A stretch of 64,000 nt of DNA, from the NCBI GenBank assembly GCA_964570795.1, contig CAZMYZ010000003.1, forward strand, positions 15,926 through 79,925. The letters are read 5' to 3'. The notes beneath the pieces are model-generated. The model had not been told where the DNA came from. It saw only the letters and a program-made list of their open reading frames with translations, and did not search any database. Numbering within the stretch: position 1 is the stretch's first letter; each line of letters begins with the position of its first letter. Shown one piece after another: positions 41,065-50,518 of the stretch. This DNA is from Damh-18 sp964570795 (GTDB lineage Bacteria > Patescibacteriota > Minisyncoccia > Phycocordibacterales > UBA918). Position numbers and translations under genes: made by a program.

Positions 41065-41817
41065 GTGAACGAACAAAATGCTCCGCACACAAACGGGAAT
41101 TTTCATATTCAAACCGACGCCTATTCGGGACCTTTGGATTTGCTTATTGACCTCATTGAAAAGCGAAAGTTTCTCGTCAACGACATTTCTCTCGCCGCAG
41201 TGACCGACGACTACATGGCCTATGTAGCCCAGTTTGAAAAAAATCCCCTTCGAGAAATGGCGGACTTCATTGTGCTTGCGGCAACCCTCCTTCTCCTCAA
41301 ATCAAAATCTCTCCTCCCGGTACTCGAGCTCACTGAAGTCGAGGAGGAAACCATCGAATCACTCGAAAGACGCCTGCGCTACTATCAGATTTTCCGCACT
41401 GCAGGAAAACTCATTGAAACCACCTTTGGAAGGAGAGTTCTTCATGAACGTCCTTTTGTACCTGACAAAAATCCACTCTTTCTACCTGACAAATACGCAA
41501 CATCGAGCATTCTTCATGCTGCCATAGGGGACGTGCTCCGCAATCTCCCAAAAAAAGTAGAGAAACCAAAAGTCCAAGTACGTACCGTAGTCTCGCTTGA
41601 AGCAATGATAGACAAACTCACCGAGCGCATTGAGCGACAGTTTTCGTGCAAATTCAGAGATTTTACCGGCAATACACAGGAACGCTCAACTATTATTGTA
41701 GGTTTTCTTGCGGTGCTTGAGATGGTAAAACAGGGAAGGGTGATGGTGCGACAAAGTGCGCACTTTCTTGAAATAGAAATAGAACAAGAACGCAGTACTA
41801 CACCACGCTATCAATAA
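41065..41817 (+). CDS. scpA: Segregation and condensation protein A
   Basis: 250 aa with a GTG start placed 6 nt after an extended -10. ScpA is the kleisin that bridges SMC heads for chromosome segregation. The N-terminal helical domain has YSGPLDLLIDLIEKRKFLVNDISLAAV and LLLLKSKSLLPVLE. The C-terminal winged helix has STIIVGFLAVLEMVKQGRVM before FLEIEIE. The partner scpB follows 75 nt later. No smc gene lies in this window. Confidence 0.95.
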   Translation: MNEQNAPHTNGNFHIQTDAYSGPLDLLIDLIEKRKFLVNDISLAAVTDDYMAYVAQFEKNPLREMADFIVLAATLLLLKSKSLLPVLELTEVEEETIESLERRLRYYQIFRTAGKLIETTFGRRVLHERPFVPDKNPLFLPDKYATSSILHAAIGDVLRNLPKKVEKPKVQVRTVVSLEAMIDKLTERIERQFSCKFRDFTGNTQERSTIIVGFLAVLEMVKQGRVMVRQSAHFLEIEIEQERSTTPRYQ

Positions 41818-41876
41818 ATTGCAACCCATTTTATGCCCAGATATACATGCTGAGGGCTGAAAATATGGCTATAAAT

Positions 41877-41885
41877 TGATATACT
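41877..41885 (+). promoter_or_regulatory. Extended -10 promoter of scpB
   Basis: TGA-TATACT ends 7 nt before ATG 41893. Confidence 0.65.
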
Positions 41886-41892
41886 ACACAGA

Positions 41893-42456
41893 ATGGAACT
41901 TGATGCACGCATTGAGGCGATTTTGTTTTACAAAACTGAGCCAGTGTCTATAAAGACACTTGCTGATTTTTTGAATGTGTCCCTCGAGGAAGTATCAGGT
42001 GCACTCACAGCACTCTCACAGAAACTTCAAAACCGTGGTGTACGCCTTCTTACCACCGACACCCATGTACAACTCATTACTGCACCAGAGGCAAGCGAAC
42101 TTATCGAGCAACTGCGCAAAGACGAACTCAGTACCGACATCGGCAAAGCGGGTGCAGAAACACTTGCTATCGTGCTCTATCGTGGTCCTCTGTCACGTGT
42201 CGAGATAGATCGTATTCGTGGTGTGAACTCCGCATTTATTCTCCGCAACCTGCTCATTCGCGGCCTTGTCGAGCGACGCACTCACCCCACTGATTCTCGC
42301 TCATTTACCTATGCAGTGACACCATCACTCTTACAGCATCTTGGTATTACTGCTCGCGAAGAACTGCACGATTTTGCTGAGGTTATGAATGCGATTGATG
42401 TCTTTGAAAAACAATCTGCTGCTGAAGATACACCTTCTAATCCACTCACTGAATAA
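41893..42456 (+). CDS. scpB: Segregation and condensation protein B
   Basis: 187 aa. ScpB dimers bind ScpA and activate SMC. Two winged-helix domains are visible: ARIEAILFYKTEPVSIKTLADFL at the start, and AGAETLAIVLYRGPLSRVEIDRIRGVN followed by LLIRGLVERR. The gene has its own leaderless-type promoter and ends 3 nt before the D,D-carboxypeptidase. Confidence 0.95.
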   Translation: MELDARIEAILFYKTEPVSIKTLADFLNVSLEEVSGALTALSQKLQNRGVRLLTTDTHVQLITAPEASELIEQLRKDELSTDIGKAGAETLAIVLYRGPLSRVEIDRIRGVNSAFILRNLLIRGLVERRTHPTDSRSFTYAVTPSLLQHLGITAREELHDFAEVMNAIDVFEKQSAAEDTPSNPLTE

Positions 42457-42459
42457 CTC

Positions 42460-43518
42460 ATGGCTGACTACGAGAAAAAACACACGACATCGATACTCGA
42501 GGATCCGGAGGTTTTTCTTCGTGATTTGGAAGCACAAAATGAAGAACCGGAAACATCACCCATTCCCGTTGTCCCGCAACTTTCGGTAGCACTTGGACTT
42601 TTGGTGTTTGTATTTGGGGTTACCTACATCGGTGCATCAACCGCACTCACTAAGGAAAAGTCTCTTGATGTCGCCGTAGACACAATGCCTTCAGTAGAAG
42701 AAACAGCAGCAACGCGCCATGCCAATGCTTTTGCCGAAACATCACTCGAGGCGCGGAGTGCTTTTGTGTGGGATGTATCTGCACAGCGTATTCTTTTTAA
42801 TAAAAATGCTGATGATGTGCGGCCACTTGCTTCTATAACAAAACTCATGACTGCACTCGTCACCTACGAACTTCTCGACCCTGAGGACCGTGTATCTATT
42901 ACTAAAAATGCACTTCGCGTCGAAGGGGATAGTGGTCTCAGTGAGGGTGAACGTTTCTCTGTGGAGGACCTCGTTGATCTCACCCTCATTTCTTCTTCGA
43001 ATGATGGTGCGACAGCGCTTGGTGCTCGTGCAGGGCAAGTGATTGATGCGAACGAAGACCCGAACGCTCTTTTTGTCCACGCAATGAATGTGAAGGCGAA
43101 GGAACTTGGTATGTCTAAAACACGCTTTGAAAATGCCACAGGCCTTGATGTGAGCGAAACGGAAGCCGGTGCATACGGCAGTGCGCGTGATGTGGCTATG
43201 CTCATGGAGTATGTGATAACCCACATCACTGACGCCGTCGCGCTCACCACCCTCGACCTCACCACGGTGCGTAATCTAAATGGTGATGCACACACAACCA
43301 AAAACACCAATACATACACGGAAGATATGGAGGGACTTATCGCCTCAAAAACGGGCTACACCACGCTCTCTGGAGGGAATCTCGTTGTCGCGGTAAATGT
43401 CGGACTCAATCATCCTGTCGTGGTAGTTGTGCTTGGTTCTTCACAAGAGGGAAGATTTAGAGATACTATCGACCTCGTCGAACGTGCACGTGTACATATT
43501 GCAAATCAAACTGAATAA
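42460..43518 (+). CDS. D-alanyl-D-alanine carboxypeptidase (PBP5-like, S11)
   Basis: 352 aa. The N-terminal ~45 residues are cytoplasmic, followed by one transmembrane helix (~46-65); there is no C-terminal amphipathic anchor. The active-site motifs are SITK (SxxK), SSND (SxN) and ASKTGYTTLSGGN (KTG). It trims the terminal D-Ala of peptidoglycan stem peptides on the outer face of the membrane. It sits between scpB (3 nt) and mraY, so it belongs to the division/cell-wall cluster. Confidence 0.92.
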   Translation: MADYEKKHTTSILEDPEVFLRDLEAQNEEPETSPIPVVPQLSVALGLLVFVFGVTYIGASTALTKEKSLDVAVDTMPSVEETAATRHANAFAETSLEARSAFVWDVSAQRILFNKNADDVRPLASITKLMTALVTYELLDPEDRVSITKNALRVEGDSGLSEGERFSVEDLVDLTLISSSNDGATALGARAGQVIDANEDPNALFVHAMNVKAKELGMSKTRFENATGLDVSETEAGAYGSARDVAMLMEYVITHITDAVALTTLDLTTVRNLNGDAHTTKNTNTYTEDMEGLIASKTGYTTLSGGNLVVAVNVGLNHPVVVVVLGSSQEGRFRDTIDLVERARVHIANQTE

Positions 43519-43528
43519 CTATACATAT

Positions 43529-44602
43529 ATGGAAACCACAATCATCAAAGTCCTCGCACCAACTGCAATAGCCTTCGTCATTGGTATTCTCATTACACCA
43601 CTCATTACACATTATCTCTACAAGTATGAGATGTGGAAGAAAAAGTCAGGGAAGGGTGCAGGGTACGGTGGCGGTGAGACACCTCTCTTTGATGCACTCC
43701 ATCAAAAGCGTGATACCAACACGCCGCGCATGGGCGGTATCGTCATCTGGGCGAGTGTCCTCCTTACTATTTTTTCTATTTGGATTCTCCAGTTTGTTTG
43801 TCCCGAATCTATTTTTGGCTCTCTTGATTTCCTCAGCCGTTCACAAACATGGCTACCACTTTTTGCACTTCTTGTCGGTGCGGCGGTAGGATTCCTTGAT
43901 GACCTGCTCGTGGTGCGTGGTACGGGGACACACTTTGCTGGTGGCCTTCCGCTCTCACAAAGACTTATTGTCGTGAGCCTTACCGCGCTTTTTGCGGGCT
44001 GGTGGTTTTATGAAAAACTAGATGTGAGTACGCTAGAACTCATCGGCTACGGTCCTCTCGACCTCGGCATGCTCTTTATTCCATTCTTTGTCGTGGTCGC
44101 AATTGCTATTTATGCGTCGAGCGTCATCGATGGTATCGACGGCCTCTCGGGTGGTACGTTCATGTTTATCTTCACTGCATATGCCGGTATTGCAGTCTAT
44201 CAAGGTCAAATTGACCTTGCTGCATACTGTGCCACACTCGTTGGAGGTATTCTTGCATTCCTTTGGTTCAATGTCCCTCCCGCACGCTTTTACATGACGG
44301 AAACAGGCGTTATGGCACTCACGATGTCACTTACCATAGTTGCCTTTATGACTGACTCCATTGGTGGCGGGGAGGGTGTATCGATACTTCCCATCATTGG
44401 TATTCTTCTGGTACTCACGGTACTCTCAGACGTACTGCAGTTACTTTCAAAGAAAATTCGCAAGAAGAAACTCTTCCTTATCGCACCACTCCATCATCAT
44501 TTTGAGGCTATCGGCTGGCCTGCTGAAAAGGTCACTATGCGGTATTGGATTCTCGGATTTGTCTTTGCCATTATTGGTACGCTGCTTGCTATAGCACTGT
44601 AA
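43529..44602 (+). CDS. mraY: Phospho-N-acetylmuramoyl-pentapeptide transferase MraY
   Basis: 357 aa from ATG 43529; the longer frame lies inside the carboxypeptidase gene. An integral membrane enzyme with about ten helices that makes lipid I from UDP-MurNAc-pentapeptide and undecaprenyl phosphate. Diagnostic segments are DTNTPRMGGIVIW, VGAAVGFLDDLLVV (DDxx), SSVIDGIDGLSGG and LFLIAPLHHHFEAIGW. It starts 10 nt after the carboxypeptidase and ends 2 nt before ftsW. Confidence 0.96.
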   Translation: METTIIKVLAPTAIAFVIGILITPLITHYLYKYEMWKKKSGKGAGYGGGETPLFDALHQKRDTNTPRMGGIVIWASVLLTIFSIWILQFVCPESIFGSLDFLSRSQTWLPLFALLVGAAVGFLDDLLVVRGTGTHFAGGLPLSQRLIVVSLTALFAGWWFYEKLDVSTLELIGYGPLDLGMLFIPFFVVVAIAIYASSVIDGIDGLSGGTFMFIFTAYAGIAVYQGQIDLAAYCATLVGGILAFLWFNVPPARFYMTETGVMALTMSLTIVAFMTDSIGGGEGVSILPIIGILLVLTVLSDVLQLLSKKIRKKKLFLIAPLHHHFEAIGWPAEKVTMRYWILGFVFAIIGTLLAIAL

Positions 44603-44604
44603 TC

Positions 44605-45708
44605 ATGCAGCACACGCTCGATAGAACACTCCTGTTACTCACCTATACACTTGTGGTGATTGGGTTTTCTATTTTTTCTTCTGCCTCACTAGGTCTCCTT
44701 GCACGTGAGGGTGCACGCTTTTCTTCGGTAGCACTCGGGCAAATTGTTTTTGGTATCATCGGCGGAAGTATTGCATTGTTTCTTGCGAGTATGGTGCACT
44801 ATCGATGGTGGCGTCAATACGCATTTTATATTTTCCTTGCCACACTCCTCCTTACCGCGCTTGTCTTTGTACCAAAACTCGGTTCTTCACACGGCGGCGC
44901 TACACGTTGGCTCGAGATAGGTGGATTTAGTATGCAGCCTGCCGAGTTTTTAAAAATTGGTTTTGTGATTTACATCGCCACCTGGCTTTCGGGTATGAAG
45001 GCTCAAATGCGCAGTTTTACCAAAGGTACACTACCATTTATTGGACTTATTGCTCTCGCGGGTGTGCCACTCCTCATGCAGCCCGACACCGATACCTTCC
45101 TTATGATGGTAGCCGCTGCACTCGCTATGTTTATCACCGCGGGCGGGCGCTATCGTGACGTACTTTGTATGGTTCTTGGTGGTGTACTCCTGATTGCAGT
45201 CCTTGCATTCACACGCCCCTACATTAAAGATCGTATCGAGATTTTTATGAATCCGTCACTTGATCCCCAAGGCTCCGGGTACCAAATCAAACAATCACTT
45301 ATTGCAGTCGGCTCAGGTGGACTCATGGGGCGTGGATTTGGACAAAGTATCCAGAAGTTTGAATACCTTCCCGAGCCCATCGGTGACTCTATCTTTGCAG
45401 TATACGCAGAGGAATTTGGCTTTATTGGTTCCACAATCCTTGTGCTTCTATTTTCAGGTTTTGCGCTTCGTGGCTATCGTATCGCTACCCATGCATCAGA
45501 CCTTTTTGGCATGCTTCTTGTTGTCGGTATTATTACCGTTATTCTTGCGCAAGTATTTCTCAATATTGCCGCCATGGTGGCACTTGCGCCACTTTCAGGA
45601 TTACCGCTTCCGTTCATTAGTCACGGCGGTACCGCACTCCTCGTAACCCTTGGCGCCGTGGGAATTGTACTCAGTGTGTCTAAATACCGCCGTCCGTCTC
45701 AGGGGTAG
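44605..45708 (+). CDS. ftsW: SEDS glycosyltransferase FtsW
   Basis: 367 aa from ATG 44605 (the longer frame lies within mraY). SEDS proteins polymerise lipid II together with a class B PBP. Ten hydrophobic segments are seen, with the conserved GGATRWLEIGGFSMQPAEFLK, PDTDTFLMM and the C-terminal PLPFISHGGTALLVTLGAVG. FtsW rather than RodA is chosen because of the mraY-ftsW-murG order of the dcw cluster. murG follows 26 nt later. Confidence 0.93.
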   Translation: MQHTLDRTLLLLTYTLVVIGFSIFSSASLGLLAREGARFSSVALGQIVFGIIGGSIALFLASMVHYRWWRQYAFYIFLATLLLTALVFVPKLGSSHGGATRWLEIGGFSMQPAEFLKIGFVIYIATWLSGMKAQMRSFTKGTLPFIGLIALAGVPLLMQPDTDTFLMMVAAALAMFITAGGRYRDVLCMVLGGVLLIAVLAFTRPYIKDRIEIFMNPSLDPQGSGYQIKQSLIAVGSGGLMGRGFGQSIQKFEYLPEPIGDSIFAVYAEEFGFIGSTILVLLFSGFALRGYRIATHASDLFGMLLVVGIITVILAQVFLNIAAMVALAPLSGLPLPFISHGGTALLVTLGAVGIVLSVSKYRRPSQG

Positions 45709-45710
45709 CA

Positions 45711-45719
45711 TGCTATAAT
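45711..45719 (+). promoter_or_regulatory. Extended -10 promoter ahead of murG
   Basis: TGC-TATAAT ends 15 nt before ATG 45735, giving a short leader. Confidence 0.5.
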
Positions 45720-45734
45720 CAAAAGTACTTCACT

Positions 45735-46874
45735 ATGTTTAAAGGCTCGCACATTGATTCGCATCGTAAAGTATTGCTCGTTGGTGGTGGTACCGGGGGT
45801 CATTTTTATCCACTCATTGCTATAGCAGAACAATTCAATACTGCGGAAAGTCGCCCCGAACTCTACTACGCTGGCCCCGATGAATACGACCCTGAAGCAC
45901 TCCGGAATGAAGGTATTGAGTATATATCGGTGGGTGCAGGGAAGCAGCGACGCTACGCATCTATTCTCAATTTCCTTGATTTCTTTAAAGCGATTTTTGG
46001 CTCATTCACCGCACTCATCAAACTTTTTATTCTTTATCCCGATGTAGTGGTAAGTAAAGGTGGTTACACCAGTGTACCGGTGGTACTTGCAGCAGGTTTC
46101 TTGCGAATTCCTATTATTGTGCATGAATCAGATGCGGTGGTGGGAAAGGCAAATCGTCTTGGACTCCGCTTTGCGCGTCATGTAGTGACTGCGTACGACA
46201 ACGTACCTCTCCCAAAAACAAAAGCAGAGCAACACGTCCTTGGTATTCCTATTCGTCAAGTATTTCTTAATCCGCCTACCGCAAACGCCATTGCATCACT
46301 CGGCATTGATCCCGAACGCCCCGTCATACTCATTATTGGTGGTTCACAGGGTGCGGAGCGTATTAATGCCATGGTCCTTGATTCGCTTGATGAACTTCTC
46401 CCCGATTGCACCGTCATCCACCAAACCGGAAATCTGCACTACGACACCTGTACACAGTCTGCCGATGCGCTCATTCCTGACCCCGAGTTGCGCAAGCACT
46501 ATCACCCTATAGCATTTTTAAATGGTGTGATGCTCAACGATGCATACCACGCTGCCTCGCTCGTTATTTCGCGCGCAGGAAGTACCTCTATTTACGAAAT
46601 CGCACTTCACGGGAAACCTTCTATCATCATTCCTATTCCCGAGAATATTAGCCACGATCAGCGCTCAAATGCATATGCGTATGCACGCTCGGGAGCAGCA
46701 CTTGTTATGGAAGAAAAGAACCTTTCCGACAACTTGCTTCGCGCAGAAATAGAACGTATTATGCAAAACGGTGAGACCTACGATGCCATGGCTGCTGCAG
46801 CGCTAGGGTTTGCTAAAAAGGACGCAGCGCTTCATATCACCAATCTCATCACCAAGGTTTCAATAGAACACTAA
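45735..46874 (+). CDS. murG: UDP-GlcNAc:lipid I transferase MurG
   Basis: 379 aa. A GT-B glycosyltransferase that makes lipid II on the inner face of the membrane. The N-terminal glycine loop is VGGGTGGHFYPLIA; PDVVVSKGGYTSVPVVLAA and the UDP-binding IIGGSQGAERIN follow, then the SRAGSTSIYEIALHGKPSI loop. The length is normal. It follows ftsW and precedes gltX by 8 nt. Confidence 0.96.
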   Translation: MFKGSHIDSHRKVLLVGGGTGGHFYPLIAIAEQFNTAESRPELYYAGPDEYDPEALRNEGIEYISVGAGKQRRYASILNFLDFFKAIFGSFTALIKLFILYPDVVVSKGGYTSVPVVLAAGFLRIPIIVHESDAVVGKANRLGLRFARHVVTAYDNVPLPKTKAEQHVLGIPIRQVFLNPPTANAIASLGIDPERPVILIIGGSQGAERINAMVLDSLDELLPDCTVIHQTGNLHYDTCTQSADALIPDPELRKHYHPIAFLNGVMLNDAYHAASLVISRAGSTSIYEIALHGKPSIIIPIPENISHDQRSNAYAYARSGAALVMEEKNLSDNLLRAEIERIMQNGETYDAMAAAALGFAKKDAALHITNLITKVSIEH

Positions 46875-46882
46875 ATACAATT

Positions 46883-48247
46883 ATGTCATTATTTCAGAAC
46901 AAGACTGTGGTCACGCGCATGGCGCCAAGCCCCACAGGACATTTGCATATCGGGACCGCACGCACGGCGCTTTTTAATTACCTCTTTGCGAAAAAGCATA
47001 AGGGTACCTTTATTATGCGTATTGAAGACACCGATAAGGAGCGGAGCAAAAAAGAATACGAGGAGGAAATTCTTGAGGGGCTTGCGTGGCTCGGTATGTC
47101 ATGGGATGCACTCTATCGCCAGTCTGAGCGTACCGCAGTATATCGCGGGTACCTGGAGCGCGCTATCCAAAAAGGTCATGCATATATAAGCAAGGAAGAA
47201 AGTAAAATGCGTCCCGGTGAATTTGTCGAAGTTGTTCGACTCAAAAACCCCAACACCACCATTACCTTTGCGGATGAGGTGCGTGGTGAAATTACGTTTG
47301 ACACCACTGAACTCGGTGACTTCGTGATTGCACGCTCTATTGATGATGCACTCTATCACTTCACCGTAGTTGTCGATGACCACGAGATGGGGGTGACGCA
47401 TGTTATTCGTGGTGAAGACCATATCTCGAACACCCCACGTCAAATTCTTATCCAGGAAGCGATTGGTGCAGAACGCCCTATCTATGCACACCTTCCGCTT
47501 ATTCTTGCTCCCGACAGGTCAAAACTTTCAAAACGTCATGGTGCGGTGATGTTGAGCGAATACGAGCGACAGGGTTTTATAAAGGAATCTCTCATCAACT
47601 ATCTCGCACTCCTCGGATGGAATCCAGGCACCGATCAAGAAATGTACACTCTAGAGCAACTTGCTCAAGCATTTGATATTTCGGGTATTCAAAAAAGTGG
47701 TGCAGTTTTCAATATCGACAAACTAAAATGGTTTAACAAGGAATATCTTGCAACCTACACCCTTGAAGAGTTTGGTGCATACATTGAGCCTGTTCTCCCC
47801 GAGGCACTTTTTACATTACCCCAGTTTAGTCCTGAACGACTTCGCAAAATAATTCCCACCATCAAGGAGCGTAGTAGTACACGTGACGAAGTTTTGTCCG
47901 ACTGCGAGGCAGGGGAGTATGATTTTGCATTCAAAGCACCTGAGCATAATCCCGATCTTATCAAATGGAAAAATGACGCAACCCCACGCGAATCACTCTC
48001 ACGTCTCCAAAAACTCGCTGAACTGATCGCACAAATGCCTGAGGAACTTTCTGCCGAAGAGGCAAAGTCATTTATTTGGGAATATGCAGTAGAAACAGGG
48101 AAGGGTGAGGTACTGTGGCCACTCCGCGTTGCACTTACTGGCCGTGAACGATCTCCGGACCCATTTTCTGTTATACATATCCTCGGCTCTGCAGAATCAT
48201 ACAAAAGAGTCATAACTGCGTGTGATACAATTCTAAGAGCATCATAG
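46883..48247 (+). CDS. gltX: Glutamyl-tRNA synthetase
   Basis: 454 aa. A class I synthetase with APSPTGHLHIGTARTALFNY (HIGH) and DRSKLSKRHGAVML (KMSKS form KLSKR). IEDTDKERSK and VTHVIRGEDHISNT are GluRS-specific. The C-terminal helical anticodon domain is slightly short. It could charge tRNA-Gln as well if GatCAB is used. It is the last gene of the wall cluster, with no T-box leader. Confidence 0.96.
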   Translation: MSLFQNKTVVTRMAPSPTGHLHIGTARTALFNYLFAKKHKGTFIMRIEDTDKERSKKEYEEEILEGLAWLGMSWDALYRQSERTAVYRGYLERAIQKGHAYISKEESKMRPGEFVEVVRLKNPNTTITFADEVRGEITFDTTELGDFVIARSIDDALYHFTVVVDDHEMGVTHVIRGEDHISNTPRQILIQEAIGAERPIYAHLPLILAPDRSKLSKRHGAVMLSEYERQGFIKESLINYLALLGWNPGTDQEMYTLEQLAQAFDISGIQKSGAVFNIDKLKWFNKEYLATYTLEEFGAYIEPVLPEALFTLPQFSPERLRKIIPTIKERSSTRDEVLSDCEAGEYDFAFKAPEHNPDLIKWKNDATPRESLSRLQKLAELIAQMPEELSAEEAKSFIWEYAVETGKGEVLWPLRVALTGRERSPDPFSVIHILGSAESYKRVITACDTILRAS

Positions 48248-48270
48248 ACCTTCTATGATGCATAGAATCT

Positions 48271-49599
48271 ATGCGCAAACATTCTTTTTCTGTATATGGT
48301 AATTCTTTTTGTACGCACGTTCTTATAGTGAGCATGCTTTTTTCTGTGGCATTACCACTTCCAATTACCACACATGCCGCGACCGAGGCTGAGGTACTCC
48401 AAACAGAAATCAATGAACGTAATGCACGTCTTAAAGAGATTGAGCAAGAAATTGCGGGATATCAAAGCGATTTAAAAAAAGTAGGTGGGGAAAAAAACAC
48501 ACTTCAGAAGGCCATTTCTTCACTCGAACTTGAGCGCAAAAAAGTGCAGTCTGATATCAAATACACGCAAAATAAAATCGGTGCTACCGACCTCGAGATT
48601 GATAAACTTGAAATTGAAATAGATGATACTGAAGCAAGTATTTCACTCAATCAACACGCAATTAGCGAAACCATCCAAGCACTCCATGAGACCGATGACC
48701 AATCTTTCATTGAGGTGCTTTTACAATACGACAATGTCTCAGAGTTTTGGGGACGCATCGATGAACTCGAGCAAATGCGCCTTGTGATGCGTGAAAAACT
48801 TGCCGACCTCAGTGCTGAAAAAGAATTACTTGGAAGCCAATACACCTCAAAGACACACAAACGCGAGGAACTCGTTGGTCTTAAAGAAGAATACAGCGAC
48901 CAAAACGAGGTACTTGTCGGCAACACTGCCGAAAAATCAAAATTGCTTTCTGCAACCAAAAATAAAGAGGCGGAGTACCAAAAACTTTTAAAAGCAAAGA
49001 AGACCGAGTATGAGGTAGTACTCAAGGAAATGCGTGATTTCGAATCAAAGTTACAATTTATTCTTGACCCCAACACCATTCCTGCACGAGGTACTCAGGT
49101 CTTTAATTGGCCTGTATCAAATGTCATTATTACGCAACTCTTTGGTGGTACGGAGTTTGCAAAGCAAAATGCATCAGTCTATGGTGGTCGGGCATACCAC
49201 CCGGGCGTCGACTTTGGTGTGCCTACAGGAACAAAGATTCTTGCGCCACTTGCGGGTACTGTGCGTGCTACGGGAAATACTGACGCAGTACCTGGCTGCT
49301 ACTCATGGGGTAAGTGGACACTTATCGATCATGCTAACGGACTTTCTACACTCTACGCACACCAAAGTGTTATTAGTGTGGTGCCTGGCCAGCAAGTCGC
49401 TACCGGGGAAGTCATAGGCTACTCGGGCAACACCGGCTACTCCACCGGCCCTCATCTCCACTTTACTGTATACGCAAAGGCTGGTGTCTCCGTACGCAAA
49501 TTCAATGAAATTAAAGCCGTCACGAGTTGTGGTGCTGCTACCACACCTGTTGCCGCATCCGATGCCTACATCGACCCGATGGTATACCTTCCACAATAG
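48271..49599 (+). CDS. Secreted M23 (LytM) peptidase with EnvC-like coiled coil
   Basis: 442 aa. A signal peptide or anchor spans ~1-37 (LIVSMLFSVALPLPITTHAA). A long coiled coil (~38-255) resembles EnvC/NlpD hydrolase activators. The LytM domain (~290-420) has HPGVDFGVPTG (His and Asp zinc ligands) and TGPHLHFTVY (HxH), so it appears catalytically intact, unlike EnvC. It probably cuts peptide cross-links at septation or regulates another hydrolase. It stands 23 nt after gltX. Confidence 0.9.
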   Translation: MRKHSFSVYGNSFCTHVLIVSMLFSVALPLPITTHAATEAEVLQTEINERNARLKEIEQEIAGYQSDLKKVGGEKNTLQKAISSLELERKKVQSDIKYTQNKIGATDLEIDKLEIEIDDTEASISLNQHAISETIQALHETDDQSFIEVLLQYDNVSEFWGRIDELEQMRLVMREKLADLSAEKELLGSQYTSKTHKREELVGLKEEYSDQNEVLVGNTAEKSKLLSATKNKEAEYQKLLKAKKTEYEVVLKEMRDFESKLQFILDPNTIPARGTQVFNWPVSNVIITQLFGGTEFAKQNASVYGGRAYHPGVDFGVPTGTKILAPLAGTVRATGNTDAVPGCYSWGKWTLIDHANGLSTLYAHQSVISVVPGQQVATGEVIGYSGNTGYSTGPHLHFTVYAKAGVSVRKFNEIKAVTSCGAATTPVAASDAYIDPMVYLPQ

Positions 49600-49670
49600 T
49601 TTTGCTATTTTGTCAAGTTTTGTGCGTGTGGCATTTGTATACCTTGAGTAACTATGCTTTCATTATAGAT

Positions 49671-50150
49671 ATGAAGCGATTACTTATTGCGCTTATACTC
49701 ATGGGTGTAGTATATGTGCTCGGGCAGATGGTCGTGTCTGGAATCAAAACATACACACAGGGTGCGTCACTTATATTGAGCGGCATGAGCAGAGATGCGA
49801 TTCATGACGTCGTCCGCACGCACTATAATGAGCACGTTTTAACTAATGGCACCGCATTGCCGGAAGACTCCGTTTTTTTACTTACTCCCGTACACCTCAA
49901 CAGTGATCGCGACCTCGATGTCATTGCGCGTGTTGAGTCCGCCGCCACCTGCGGTGGCGGCGGTTGCATCACCACACTTTTTTTACGTACCGAAGACGGA
50001 CTCCTTGAAGCATTATCATTTGCATACGCCGTAAAGGAAATTGAGGTGCTTGAAAGCGTCACTCTTGGCATGCACGATATTCGACTCAATGGGAATATCG
50101 ACTCGACCATGATCTGGGACGGGAATCAGTATTCGACCAACACTTTTTAA
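49671..50150 (+). CDS. Membrane-anchored protein of unknown function
   Basis: 159 aa from ATG 49671; the longer frame overlaps the M23 gene. One N-terminal transmembrane segment (~4-24) precedes a soluble domain with no match I can name. Residues near 85-100 (SAATCGGGGCITT) are encoded by a perfect 11-bp DNA palindrome (49939-49949/49953-49963, TGC loop). Two cysteines flank the four glycines, so a tight disulfide turn is possible. Monocistronic, ending at the hairpin at 50176. Confidence 0.6.
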   Translation: MKRLLIALILMGVVYVLGQMVVSGIKTYTQGASLILSGMSRDAIHDVVRTHYNEHVLTNGTALPEDSVFLLTPVHLNSDRDLDVIARVESAATCGGGGCITTLFLRTEDGLLEALSFAYAVKEIEVLESVTLGMHDIRLNGNIDSTMIWDGNQYSTNTF

Positions 50151-50175
50151 AATTTATTTTTGATTTAATAATTGC

Positions 50176-50212
50176 GACACACGATACATGCCTCGTGTGT
50201 CATTTTATTTTT
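50176..50212 (+). terminator. Terminator
   Basis: GACACACGA pairs with TCGTGTGTC, 8-nt loop, then ATTTTATTTTTTC. Confidence 0.88.
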
Positions 50213-50490
50213 TCACTCCCAAAGGGAAGAGGGTGCACGATTATAGTCTTATGGAGGACAACAGATTCACACATGATGAAATACATGCACATAAACTAGT
50301 GAACGCCTCAAAACGCATTATAGGCGTATGTGTATATATGACACAACGTATATATACTATACGTCGTAAAAGATATATTGTGCGACGCTTACCATATCCT
50401 GATATGAGGTATTCCCTATGTATGTTGGCACCCTACAATTATGAATTATAAAAACGGCATTTCTTTTCTGCACTCTATCTACCCCATCTA
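50213..50490. other. Intergenic AT-rich stretch with small inverted repeats
   Basis: No credible gene: an 87-codon open frame begins inside the terminator and has an odd Arg/Ile/Tyr-rich composition. Several short inverted repeats are present (ACGCCT...AGGCGT; ACGTATATATACTATACGT; CGTCG...CGACG). It may hold a small RNA or a decayed gene; nothing firmer can be said. Confidence 0.4.
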
Positions 50491-50494
50491 AAAT

Positions 50495-50518
50495 ACCTCC
50501 AGAAATATTTCTGGAGGT
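50495..50518 (-). terminator. Terminator of murI
   Basis: A perfect 24-nt palindrome (ACCTCCAGAAAT and its complement) directly after the murI stop on the - strand. Confidence 0.8.

Noticed and set aside
50188..50451. 87-codon open frame on +
   Set aside because: Its ATG lies inside the terminator of the preceding gene, composition is atypical, and no domain or ribosome site supports it.
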